Assembly: GCA_910586895.1 (NCBI GenBank)
Contig: CAJUIW010000015.1
Span: 1 to 47,184, forward strand
DNA from: an uncultured Muribaculaceae bacterium
GTDB taxonomy: Bacteria; Bacteroidota; Bacteroidia; Bacteroidales; Muribaculaceae
Reading direction: 5' to 3'
DNA: 47,184 nt
This document shows positions 18,087 through 26,620 of the stretch, one piece after another (the first letter of the stretch is position 1; each line of letters starts with the position of its first letter). Below the pieces are notes generated by a model. It had not been told where the DNA came from. It did not search any database and worked only from the letters and a program-made list of their open reading frames with translations. Both the position numbers and the translations under genes were made by a program.

Positions 18087-18415
18087 GTCCGGTACGGACG
18101 GCTTTGAACTAACCCCGCACAAAGCGCAGCGGCGTGCGGGGCCACTGCTGCCGCTGCGATGAGAGTCCGTAGGACGAATTATAACCATTTGGTGGAATAA
18201 GCCGTCCTGAAGGACTCTTTCTTACGACCGTATCTTTGCCCGCCACGCCGCTGACGCTTTGTGGCGGGTTACTTAAAAATCGCCCTAAAGGGCTATTATA
18301 GGGCTGAGATTGAAAGTTATCTTTCAGATAATTTATGCGTATGCGTTCATTACCGTGGGGACTCGCCTTGACAGGCTCGGCCTACGACTTAAACATGAAT
18401 GAACCTTTCAGGTTC
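18087..18415. repeat. Cluster of short palindromes inside the switch segment
   Basis: Perfect stems include GTCC/GGAC at 18087-18099, CCCCGCAC/GTGCGGGG at 18113-18141, GTCC/GGAC at 18165-18175 and 18204-18215, CCCGCCAC/GTGGCGGG at 18239-18268, GCCC/GGGC at 18282-18293, GCCT/AGGC at 18365-18376 and GAACCT/AGGTTC at 18401-18415. The block 18113-18175 is roughly the reverse complement of 18204-18268, down to the loops (AAAGCGCAGCGGC against GCCGCTGACGCTTT). It is REP-like and carries no coding signal. Confidence 0.75.
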
Positions 18416-18459
18416 TTTGCTCTGACGGCTTTCGATGATTCCGGCTATCGCGGCGGATG

Positions 18460-18496
18460 AAATCACACTCTCTTACCAAGAGAGTGTGATTTTTAT
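18460..18496 (+). terminator. Perfect hairpin plus T-tract before the right susC
   Basis: AAATCACACTCTCTT (18460-18474), loop ACC, AAGAGAGTGTGATTT (18478-18492), then TTATTTAA: a 15-bp perfect stem. The 5' arm is mostly within the invertible interval. At the left boundary only the six-pair TCTCTT/AAGAGA remains. It should block read-through into the right operon in the present orientation. Confidence 0.8.
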
Positions 18497-18892
18497 TTAA
18501 GGTATTGACTAACTACAGAAAGTAAGTGCATTTCAAGGCCGAGGAGCCGGACGACAGCGGTCGGGGCTCCGTCCCGGAACACAGAATCCAATCATTTAAC
18601 TATATGTCTAATTTTTAATTAAGTATGAAAAAGCTGTTTTTACTACTTGCAGTTATCGTATCAGTGGTACTGGGCGCCTCAGCGCAGACTCAGACCATCA
18701 AGGGTACGGTGCTGAGCGCATCCGATGACGAGCCGCTTATCGGTGCAACAGTTTTGCCCATTGGAGGTGGCACAGGTGTAGCCACAGACATCAATGGCCA
18801 GTTCACACTGCGCATTCCCGCATCAGTGAAGCAACTGAAAGTAACTTATGTTGGCATGAAGACCGTGACGGTCCCTGTATCACCCAACATGA
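18469..18892. repeat. Inner inverted repeat, right arm
   Basis: Identical over 424 bp to the reverse complement of 17390-17813. It includes a structured leader (GGAGCC 18543-18548 pairing with GGCTCC 18565-18570) shared by both susC mRNAs. Identity stops at C18893. Confidence 0.97.
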
Positions 18893-21639
18893 CCATTAAG
18901 ATGGAAGTATCAGGTAAGGAACTCGACGGTGTGATAGTCACCGGTTACGGTTCGGGCAAGAAGCTCGGCTCCGTGGTGGGTTCCGTACAGACGGTAAGCG
19001 ACAAGGTGATAGGCGACAGCCCCGCATCGAACTTCGTTGATGCTCTTCAGGGTCAGGTGGCCGGTCTTGCCATTTACTCCAATACAGGTGAGCCTTCATC
19101 AACCCCCGCGAGCATCCGTATCCGCGGTTACAACTCACTTGACGCCAGCAACACCCCGCTCTTCATCTGCGACGGTGCTCCTGTTACCGCAAGCATCTTC
19201 AACTCACTGAGCAACAACGACATTGAAAGCGTAACCGTACTTAAGGACGCTGCTTCGACAGCTATCTACGGTTCACGTGCCGCCAACGGCGTTATCGTAA
19301 TCACCACCAAGAAGGGTGCTTACGGCGAAAAGGCTCAGGTGACTCTGCGTGCCAATGTAGGTTGGAGCGCACGTGTATCTGACAAGGTGGAGATGATGAA
19401 CTCAGCCCAGTATATCGAGTTCCGCGACAAGATCCACACACCTGTGACACAGGCCGAGCGCGACGCTTGGGAGAAGTATGGCATCGACACCAACTGGCGC
19501 GATGAGATGATCAAGGACAACGCTTCGCTCTATTCTATAGAAGGTGCCGTACGTGGCGGCGGCGAGGCTCTCCGCTACTACATCTCTCTCAACCACTACA
19601 ATCAGGATGGTCTGATCTACATGTCGGGCTTCCGTCGCGATGGCCTCCGTGCCAGCATCGACAGCAAGGTGAACGACTGGTTCCGCATGGGCTTCAGCTC
19701 TAACTTCGGTTACGAGGACTATGAGTCAAACAGCCAGGCAAGCAACAACGGCGGTCTTTACACTGCCAACCCCTTCTTCCAGTCATATGTGATGCTCCCC
19801 TATGACTCACCCTACTACTACTCTGTTGACGACAACGGACGTCTCGTTTACGGCGACCGTGCACAGTACTACAAGTACAGCGCTCAGATGGATGCTGAAT
19901 TCATGCTTTCGAAGCGCACTACAAAGCGCAATCGCATATCGGCCAACGCCACTCTCTACGAGCAGATCAACCCCATCAAGGAACTCACTCTGCGCGCACA
20001 GCAGTCAATGACCGCTTATGAAAGCCGTCTGTCAAACGTACAGAGCCCCAGCGAATCATTTTATACCCCGATGGGCGACTTCGTGAACATGGAAGGATTC
20101 GACGGATTCAACCAGCAGTCAATGAGCCGCTACTACTCATTCACATACACCAACACCGCTGAATACCGCAAGAAATTTAACGAGGTGCATGACATGAGCA
20201 TCCTCGTAGGTCAGGAAGCAATCATCACAAAGAGCAATGGCTTCGGCGTATTCTCAGAAGGTCAGCCCGGTGGCAACCTCTGGCTCCTCACCAACGGTAC
20301 ATCAGTTACCATTGACGACCTCAGCCAGTCTCTCGACCAGATTGTGATGAACTCCTACTTCGTAAACGGTTCATATAATTATGACGAACGTTACTTCGTT
20401 GACGCTTCATTCCGCCGCGACGGCAGCTCTAAGTTCGCTCCCGGTCACCGCTGGGCTTCTTTCTACGCCATCGGTGCCATGTGGAACATCAAGAACGAAT
20501 CATTCCTCAGCGACATCAACTGGATTGACGACGCACGCTTCCGTATCAACTACGGTACAACAGGTAACTCAGGTATCAACACCTTCCTCTATCAGGGTCG
20601 TGTAGCTCCGGGCAGCAACTATGCCGGCGGCAACTCACTCGGTCTCTCTCAGGCTTCAAACCACGAGCTGACTTGGGAAACCGTGAAATCATTTGACGTA
20701 GGTTTCGACTTCGGTATCTTCGATCGTCTGCGTACCAAGTTTGACTTCTATGTGAAGAACACCGAGGACATGCTCATGTCAATTCCTTGGAGTGTGACAA
20801 CCGGTTTCGGAAGCGGTGCAGCCAATATCGGCTCAATGCGCAACACCGGTGTCGAACTCGAACTCAACGGCGACCTCGTGAAGACACGCGACTGGTATGT
20901 AGGACTCCGCGCCAACTTCAACTACAACAAGAACCAGATCACCAAGCTCTTCAACGGCAAGGACAGCTACGCTATGCCCAGCTACGGCCTGTACTACGAA
21001 GTGGGTAAGGACGCCAACCAGCTCCGTCAGGTACGCTTCGCAGGTGTCGATCCCGTTGACGGACGCCCCATGTGGCTCACCAAGGACGGCAACAAGACTA
21101 AAGTATATGACGAAAACGATGCTGTAGGCCTCGGCAAGAGCTTCATCGCTCCCTGGACCGGCGGTTTCGGACTTGACGCCCGCTGGAAGAACCTCAGCCT
21201 CCGCGCTGACTTCAACTGGGCTGCTGAAAAGTACATGCTCAACTTCATCCGCGGCTTCTACGGCTATGCACAGCAGGGCACATCACTCAACCAGATGACC
21301 GAAATGCTCAACGTATGGACCAAGCCCGGCGACATCACCAACGTGCCCAACGTAGTTGACGCTTATGGTGTAGGTATCGACGCTGACCCCCGCAAGGACA
21401 CCCGCGTACTTGAGAACTCTTCATTCGTACGTCTGAAGAACCTCACCGTAGCTTACTCACTGCCCCGCAACTGGATGCGCACTCTTCACATGAACAGCGT
21501 GGTATTCCACTTCACAGGCCGCAACCTTTGGACCATCACTGACTTCACTGGTTATGACCCCGAATATGAGAACAACGGTGTGTACACATCATACCCCAAC
21601 ACCCGTATGTATGAATTTGGTGTAGAAGTAACATTCTAA
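18625..21639 (+). CDS. SusC/RagA TonB-dependent transporter, right operon
   Basis: A 1004-aa outer-membrane barrel. It has the same signal peptide and regulatory-like N-terminal domain as the left SusC (89 codons identical). The plug (FVDALQGQVAGLAIYSNTGE, AIYGSRAANGVIVITTKKG) and the barrel, ending MYEFGVEVTF, then diverge strongly. The divergence is in the pore and extracellular loops, so a different cargo is likely. No promoter lies directly upstream; a perfect terminator hairpin does. In the assembled orientation this operon is predicted OFF. SusD follows after 22 bp. Confidence 0.96.
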   Translation: MKKLFLLLAVIVSVVLGASAQTQTIKGTVLSASDDEPLIGATVLPIGGGTGVATDINGQFTLRIPASVKQLKVTYVGMKTVTVPVSPNMTIKMEVSGKELDGVIVTGYGSGKKLGSVVGSVQTVSDKVIGDSPASNFVDALQGQVAGLAIYSNTGEPSSTPASIRIRGYNSLDASNTPLFICDGAPVTASIFNSLSNNDIESVTVLKDAASTAIYGSRAANGVIVITTKKGAYGEKAQVTLRANVGWSARVSDKVEMMNSAQYIEFRDKIHTPVTQAERDAWEKYGIDTNWRDEMIKDNASLYSIEGAVRGGGEALRYYISLNHYNQDGLIYMSGFRRDGLRASIDSKVNDWFRMGFSSNFGYEDYESNSQASNNGGLYTANPFFQSYVMLPYDSPYYYSVDDNGRLVYGDRAQYYKYSAQMDAEFMLSKRTTKRNRISANATLYEQINPIKELTLRAQQSMTAYESRLSNVQSPSESFYTPMGDFVNMEGFDGFNQQSMSRYYSFTYTNTAEYRKKFNEVHDMSILVGQEAIITKSNGFGVFSEGQPGGNLWLLTNGTSVTIDDLSQSLDQIVMNSYFVNGSYNYDERYFVDASFRRDGSSKFAPGHRWASFYAIGAMWNIKNESFLSDINWIDDARFRINYGTTGNSGINTFLYQGRVAPGSNYAGGNSLGLSQASNHELTWETVKSFDVGFDFGIFDRLRTKFDFYVKNTEDMLMSIPWSVTTGFGSGAANIGSMRNTGVELELNGDLVKTRDWYVGLRANFNYNKNQITKLFNGKDSYAMPSYGLYYEVGKDANQLRQVRFAGVDPVDGRPMWLTKDGNKTKVYDENDAVGLGKSFIAPWTGGFGLDARWKNLSLRADFNWAAEKYMLNFIRGFYGYAQQGTSLNQMTEMLNVWTKPGDITNVPNVVDAYGVGIDADPRKDTRVLENSSFVRLKNLTVAYSLPRNWMRTLHMNSVVFHFTGRNLWTITDFTGYDPEYENNGVYTSYPNTRMYEFGVEVTF

Positions 21640-21661
21640 ATATTAAGCAACGACAACAACA

Positions 21662-23194
21662 ATGAAAAAATATTTATTTGGACTCTTTGCCGCCTGCACT
21701 TTGCTGAGTTCCTGTAACATGGACCTCGTGAATCCCGGCGTTGAAGATGATGAAACAGCTATTCAGGGCGCAAAGGAACTTCTGGCCCTGCGCAACGGGC
21801 TCTACAGCTCGCTACGCTCACTGACCTCAGGCGACTATGTGACTTCAGTAGAGCTCCAGATGGACCAGTTCAACGGCGTGACCGGCAACGGTACCCGCGG
21901 AGCGCAGATAGCCAACGGTTCACTCAACTCGTCACTCGGCATTGCCAGCACAGCCTACGGCGGCTGCTACGGTACAATCGCCAACATCAACTTCATGCTT
22001 GAAAAAGCTGAAGCCCTGATAGCAGCCGGAACAATGACAGAAGAGGATGTAAAGGATGTAAACCGTTACATCGGCGAAGCAAAAGCAATACGCGGTTACA
22101 TATATTTCTATATGCTTGACCACTTCTGCCAGAATCCCGCTACCGTAAACCGCACTCAGGAAGGACTCGGCCTGTCAATGGTGACTCAGTATTACCCCAC
22201 CGGTAACACAGCTCTCTACCCCGGCCGTGGAACCGTGCAGCAGGTTATCGATCTGATCAACAGCGACCTCTCAGACGCCTACAGCGCCCTAAGCACATTT
22301 GAGACTGAAAACGGTATCGAGTGCGAGCCCAACGCTTATCAGCTCAATACCGCTACAATCACCGCTCTTCAGGCCCGTATGGCTCTCGTGCTCGGCGACT
22401 ACACTACTGCACAGACAAAGGCCCAGCAGGTAATTGACAACACAAAGTATCATCTTGTGGACGGCGATGACTACCGTTCGATGTGGAGCACTGACGAAGG
22501 CGCCGAACTCATCTTCGTGCCTTACGTTGACGCTGCCGAATATGCAACCGTTGGTTCATTCAACGACGCATGGAACTTCTACCAGTACATGCCTACATTC
22601 AGCGACTACCTCCCCTCGTTTGCCACACTCGCACAGTATGACACTACGAACGACATCCGCTTCAAGTCATTCTTCAAGGCTGCACAGCTCACCATTTCTG
22701 GTGCCACTTACAATGCCTATCAGTTCATGAAGTTCCCCGGCAACGACGAAATCAAAGGTTCTGCAAGCAACCGCTACCGCAACAAGCCGAAGCCCTTCCG
22801 CCTCTCAGAACAGTATCTGATTCTTGCTGAAGCTGCTGCCATGAACGGCCAGGATGCTGTAGCCAACAAGGCTCTCAACGATCTCCGCGCCGCTCGTATC
22901 GATGGCTATGAAGAGGAGAACTATGCCGGCAATGAGCTTATCGAAGAGATCCGTTCCGAACGTACCAAGGAGCTTATCGGTGAAGGCTTCCGCATGAGCG
23001 ACCTCCGTCGCTGGGGTGTAGGATTCAGCCGCTATGCTTCATATCCCATCAATCCCGATCTTGAGAGCCAGTGGGTTGTAGCAGGCACATCTGTTTCATA
23101 CCAGCCTAACGACTATCGTTATACATGGCCTATTCCTGCTTCTGAAATGGACATCAATCCTCAGCTCAAAGGACAGCAGAACCCGGGCTATTAA
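21662..23194 (+). CDS. SusD/RagB-family lipoprotein, right operon
   Basis: A 510-aa lipoprotein with lipobox LLSSCNMD. SusD marks are YIGEAKAIRGYIYFYMLDHF, ITALQARMALVLGDYTTAQ, KPKPFRLSEQYLILAEAAAM and GEGFRMSDLRRWGVGF, with the ending YTWPIPASEMDINPQLKGQQ and NPGY, as in the left SusD. It caps its SusC partner and captures substrate on the surface. The middle part differs from the left protein, as expected for partners with different ligands. Confidence 0.95.
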   Translation: MKKYLFGLFAACTLLSSCNMDLVNPGVEDDETAIQGAKELLALRNGLYSSLRSLTSGDYVTSVELQMDQFNGVTGNGTRGAQIANGSLNSSLGIASTAYGGCYGTIANINFMLEKAEALIAAGTMTEEDVKDVNRYIGEAKAIRGYIYFYMLDHFCQNPATVNRTQEGLGLSMVTQYYPTGNTALYPGRGTVQQVIDLINSDLSDAYSALSTFETENGIECEPNAYQLNTATITALQARMALVLGDYTTAQTKAQQVIDNTKYHLVDGDDYRSMWSTDEGAELIFVPYVDAAEYATVGSFNDAWNFYQYMPTFSDYLPSFATLAQYDTTNDIRFKSFFKAAQLTISGATYNAYQFMKFPGNDEIKGSASNRYRNKPKPFRLSEQYLILAEAAAMNGQDAVANKALNDLRAARIDGYEEENYAGNELIEEIRSERTKELIGEGFRMSDLRRWGVGFSRYASYPINPDLESQWVVAGTSVSYQPNDYRYTWPIPASEMDINPQLKGQQNPGY

Positions 23195-23230
23195 TCAGTC
23201 AATTCACTTTACTTAAAAGAGTAGATAACG

Positions 23231-24154
23231 ATGAAATTAAACAAAATATTAGCTTTCGGATTCGCCGCACTGACCCTTTCGGCCTGTTCGAGCGACAACG
23301 ATTACAGCATTGACAACCCTGTCAATACAGCCTCAGGCGTCACTGTAGAGATGCAGCAGGATGCCATCAGTGCAGGTGAGGATATGGAGCAGGGTGTATA
23401 CATCAAGGTTCCGGTGATACTTACAGGCGAACCCAACGGATACGTCAACGTAAAGGTTGAGGTAGTCGGCACAGGCGACAGTCCTGCCACCGAAGGAGAG
23501 GACTTCATTGTGACAAACAAGGAAGTATCGCTCAACCCCGAGGATAAGATTGCCTATGTGGAATTCTATCCCACCGGCGACGAGATCGAGAACCCCGACC
23601 GTCAGTTTACAGTGACAATCACTTCAGCTGAAGGTGCAACAATAGGCGCTCAGAAAACATGCCTGGTAACCCTTATTGACAATGAAAGCCTCCTGCCCAA
23701 CGCCTACAGAGATATCCAGGGAACATGGACAGTAGCTACCGATGATGATCAGTTCGGTTCATTCACCGTGAATATCATGGGTGTTGAAGAGGGTGCTGAC
23801 GGATACCTGAGCAAACTTGTGATCACCAACTTCTTAGGACAGCAGGTTGATCCTATCGAAGCTACATTCAGCTTCGATGCCTCAACAGGAGCAGGCAAGG
23901 TTTATATTCCTTTCAACCAGTCATTAGGCATATTCAACTTCAATGGAATCGGCCAGCATGAAGTTGTTATAGCGACTGTAGTTAACGGCAACTCACTGTC
24001 ACTCGCAGGAGGAACAACCGGTACTACAAACGCCGAACTTACCAAGATGACATTTGACAAGTCACTGATCGGAACCTTGTGGACTACAAGCGGATCATTC
24101 TCCGGTTACACCTGGTTCTGGTTTGACTCGATGACCTTCACCAAGGTTCAGTAA
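23231..24154 (+). CDS. Calx-beta-type surface lipoprotein, right operon
   Basis: A 307-aa lipoprotein with lipobox LSACSSDN. The Calx-beta-like half (ASGVTVEM, FTVTITSAEGATIGAQK, LVTLIDNES) is followed by a domain starting IQGTWTVATDDDQFG. It is the positional and sequence paralogue of the left lipoprotein and lies 36 bp after susD. The C-terminal half is hardly conserved between the two, which suggests separate ligands. Its function is inferred only from position. Confidence 0.82.
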   Translation: MKLNKILAFGFAALTLSACSSDNDYSIDNPVNTASGVTVEMQQDAISAGEDMEQGVYIKVPVILTGEPNGYVNVKVEVVGTGDSPATEGEDFIVTNKEVSLNPEDKIAYVEFYPTGDEIENPDRQFTVTITSAEGATIGAQKTCLVTLIDNESLLPNAYRDIQGTWTVATDDDQFGSFTVNIMGVEEGADGYLSKLVITNFLGQQVDPIEATFSFDASTGAGKVYIPFNQSLGIFNFNGIGQHEVVIATVVNGNSLSLAGGTTGTTNAELTKMTFDKSLIGTLWTTSGSFSGYTWFWFDSMTFTKVQ

Positions 24155-24190
24155 TGGAGTAAAATCTGATCTACAGATATAATTGAAATA

Positions 24191-24240
24191 GAAACCGTGG
24201 GTCGGTCAAAGGAAATGACCTGCTCACGGTTTCGCTTTTT
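24191..24240 (+). terminator. Hairpin between lipoprotein and protease genes (right)
   Basis: GAAACCGTG (24191-24199) pairs with CACGGTTTC (24225-24233), followed by GCTTTTTC. It sits just before the S8 gene, the same place as the left operon's hairpin but with a different sequence. It is likely to give partial termination. Confidence 0.78.
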
Positions 24241-24262
24241 CTCCCAAATATAATTTTGTATC

Positions 24263-26470
24263 ATGACAAAACTCTACCTTTCTCTTGCCGCAATGCTTGC
24301 AGTAATGCCGGCCTCTGCACAGATTGAGAAGCTCAATCCCGCAGGCCAGCTCGAGCTGAAGCAGTACAATCTGGAGCGGAAAATCAATTCTCAATCAACC
24401 ACCACCACTGCCCGCATAGAGCAGTGCCTTATGGAGCTTGAAGAGGGTGCTGATTTCGCTGCTTTAGAAAGCCTCGGTGTGGAGCTCAAAAGCTCGATAG
24501 GTTCGATACTTATCGTCACCATACCGCTCGATGTGATGGAGCAGGTCCTGGCACTGCCTGAAGTAAAGCAGGTTTCGTTCGGCGACATTTACACCCCGAC
24601 CATGAACTATGGTCGCCCCGGGGGTAATGTCGATGCCGTACAGAGCGGATTTGACTACAACGGCTCGACATGCTCTTTTGACGGACGTGGCGTTGTTACC
24701 GGGCTTATGGATACAGGACTTGACCCCAACCATATCAACTTCAAGGATGCCGACGGCAACCTGCGTGTGAAACGCATGTTCTGGCTTAACGGCAGTGCCG
24801 GTTCTGTACTGAAATATGAAACACCATCCGCTATTGAAGGATTCACATCTGACAATACGTCCAAAACCCACGGCACTCACGTGGCAGGCATAATGTCCGG
24901 AAGCTACAATGGAGCTGGAACATACGCGTATATGAACAAGCCCACAACCGGAGCAACACTCTCAATCACCAACGGCCAGATTCCTTACTATGGTGTGGCT
25001 ACAGGCTCGGATATAGCCATGAGCGGAGGTTCTCTGACAAATTCCAATATTCTTTCCGGCGTACAGGAGATAGTGGAATATGCCAAGTCGCAAGGTCAAC
25101 CCTGCGTGGTCAATCTGTCACTCGGAAGCACTATCGGCCCGCATGACGGAAGCTCCATGTTTGAACGTGCGCTCACCACACTGGCAGAGAATTCCATAAT
25201 ATGCGTTTCTTCAGGTAATGACGGTGACACCCCCCTGTCACTCCAATATGCATTCTCTGCTACAAAAACTCAGTTGAAGACCTGCCTCACTTACGCTGAC
25301 CAGTCCGATACTGATGACAACCGGGTAAACGGCGGCATACTTGATATATGGAGTTCTGATTCAAAACCGCTGACAGTATCAGTAGGTATTGTAAACAAGA
25401 GCACAGGCAAGTTCACAGCCCTCGGCACAGTCGACGGCACAACACGCTCGGCATACATTTCCGGAGGCGAATTCGGCAAATATTTCAGCGGAAGCGTATC
25501 AATGACCGCGGGTGTTGACTCCAACAACAACCGTTTCCAAGTGTACATATCCACAACATTCTCACATCTGACAAGCAACAATGCCCAGAATTATGTAGCT
25601 GTAACTGTCACGGGCGAATCAGGCACCACTGCCTATCTGTACGGCAGCAGCCTCTGTCTGAGAAGCAAATCATTTGCAGGATTCACCACCGGCAATGCCA
25701 AGAACTCAATCAACAATATAGCTACTGCTGACAATGTGATAGCTGTAGGCGCCTATACTACTCGCAATGTATGGGGACGCTTGGACGGTAACACACTGAG
25801 ATATTCTTCCAATGATTTCATAGTAGGGAGCATAGCTCCGTTCTCTTCCTATGGTAAGAAATTCGGAGGCAGTCAGCTCCCTGACGTTGCCGCTCCGGGT
25901 GCTCTGATCATGTCATCCTACAGCACTCCATATGTCAATGCCAATGTTTCCGATAAGAACACCATGTCAGCCAAGGCTACAGTAAACGGCAAGACCTATT
26001 ACTGGGCAGGCGAGCAGGGCACATCGATGTCATGCCCGTTCGTGTCAGGTACCGTGGCTCTTTGGCTGCAGGCTGATCCTACATTGAAATATTCCGATGT
26101 CATCAACGTTATCAAGAATACATCTGTTGCTCCCGGATTCGGCGAAGACACCGACCGCTGGGGCGCGGGCAAGATTGACGCTCTCGAGGGTATAAAGTAT
26201 GTGCTGGCCAACCGTGCCGCCATCGGCTCGGTGTTTGCCGACAACGACGAACGCCTTGTGGTCAACGTGGCCGAAGGCTCGGTGACAGCATTCGTGGCCG
26301 GAGCCTCGCAGCTCACAGCACGCCTCTATTCACTCGGCGGCTCCACTGTGGCTACCGCCGCAGGAGCGGACAGCGCTGAGATAAGCACCGCCTCAATCGG
26401 ATCAGGTGTCTACATCCTGAGCGTCGAATCCGATGAAGGACGCTTCACACGTAAAATCATAGTAAAGTAA
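24263..26470 (+). CDS. Secreted S8 subtilisin-like protease, right operon
   Basis: A 735-aa serine protease with signal peptide ending PASAQ. The catalytic residues are Asp150 in GLMDTGLDPNH, His203 in KTHGTHVAG and Ser588 in GTSMSCPFVSGT. A pro-region of about 120 residues precedes the catalytic domain. The C-terminal ~100 residues, a T9SS-like tail ending RFTRKIIVK, are the same as in the left protease because of the outer inverted repeat; the catalytic domains differ. It is the last gene of the right operon and follows an internal hairpin. It probably supplies peptides to its SusCD pair (inference). Confidence 0.93.
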   Translation: MTKLYLSLAAMLAVMPASAQIEKLNPAGQLELKQYNLERKINSQSTTTTARIEQCLMELEEGADFAALESLGVELKSSIGSILIVTIPLDVMEQVLALPEVKQVSFGDIYTPTMNYGRPGGNVDAVQSGFDYNGSTCSFDGRGVVTGLMDTGLDPNHINFKDADGNLRVKRMFWLNGSAGSVLKYETPSAIEGFTSDNTSKTHGTHVAGIMSGSYNGAGTYAYMNKPTTGATLSITNGQIPYYGVATGSDIAMSGGSLTNSNILSGVQEIVEYAKSQGQPCVVNLSLGSTIGPHDGSSMFERALTTLAENSIICVSSGNDGDTPLSLQYAFSATKTQLKTCLTYADQSDTDDNRVNGGILDIWSSDSKPLTVSVGIVNKSTGKFTALGTVDGTTRSAYISGGEFGKYFSGSVSMTAGVDSNNNRFQVYISTTFSHLTSNNAQNYVAVTVTGESGTTAYLYGSSLCLRSKSFAGFTTGNAKNSINNIATADNVIAVGAYTTRNVWGRLDGNTLRYSSNDFIVGSIAPFSSYGKKFGGSQLPDVAAPGALIMSSYSTPYVNANVSDKNTMSAKATVNGKTYYWAGEQGTSMSCPFVSGTVALWLQADPTLKYSDVINVIKNTSVAPGFGEDTDRWGAGKIDALEGIKYVLANRAAIGSVFADNDERLVVNVAEGSVTAFVAGASQLTARLYSLGGSTVATAAGADSAEISTASIGSGVYILSVESDEGRFTRKIIVK

Positions 26471-26566
26471 GGCTTTACTGAAAAATATACTTACTAATGG
26501 TCGCATATAAGAAATTATATGCACTCCGATGGACCGGTGCGCGAGCATAGGTCCATCGTTGTTTTT
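26171..26566. repeat. Outer inverted repeat, right arm
   Basis: 396 bp, reverse complement of 9714-10109 with three mismatches. It starts at the codons AAG ATT GAC of GAGKIDALEG and ends within the terminator T-tract. Confidence 0.95.
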
Positions 26567-26567
26567 T
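26528..26567 (+). terminator. Terminator of the right SusCD/S8 operon
   Basis: GATGGACC (26528-26535) pairs with GGTCCATC (26550-26557), followed by GTTGTTTTTT. A second small stem, GCATAT/ATATGC, lies just upstream. The T-tract supplies the -33 box of the next promoter. Confidence 0.85.
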
Positions 26568-26595
26568 GATGATGTTGGTAATTTTAATACCTTTG
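26565..26595 (+). promoter_or_regulatory. Promoter of the third S8 protease
   Basis: TTTG (26565-26568), a 19-nt spacer, TACCTTTG (26588-26595): an exact match. The predicted start near 26602 leaves a ~20-nt leader. Confidence 0.85.
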
Positions 26596-26620
26596 TCGAC
26601 TGATCAGGAACACATTCAAC

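Larger units (their letters stand above)
17814..18468. other. Predicted invertible promoter segment (phase switch)
   Basis: This 655-bp interval is bounded by the perfect 424-bp inverted repeats and holds one full promoter, facing left. Inversion would place that promoter before the right susC. It would also create the 15-bp terminator hairpin before the left susC, because the terminator's 5' arm lies in the interval and its 3' arm in the repeat. The left half (17858-18060) is AT-rich with no gene. The right half is packed with small hairpins. No recombinase gene is in the window, so a trans-acting recombinase or homologous recombination would be needed. Confidence 0.75.

Noticed and set aside
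18231..18239. TATCTTTGC on the plus strand inside the switch segment, facing the right susC
   Set aside because: No TTTG at the right distance, and the 15-bp terminator lies between it and the gene. It could make a short transcript but is not good evidence that the right operon is ON.
24251..24258. TAATTTTG just before the right-hand protease ATG
   Set aside because: It is five bases from the start codon, so it would give a leaderless mRNA; no -33 match. Probably AT-rich leader sequence.
9714..26566. Integrase or invertase gene expected next to the switch
   Set aside because: No tyrosine or serine recombinase motif was found in any frame I read in this window; the only DNA-acting enzyme is the Y1 transposase at 3888, whose repeats do not match the switch repeats.
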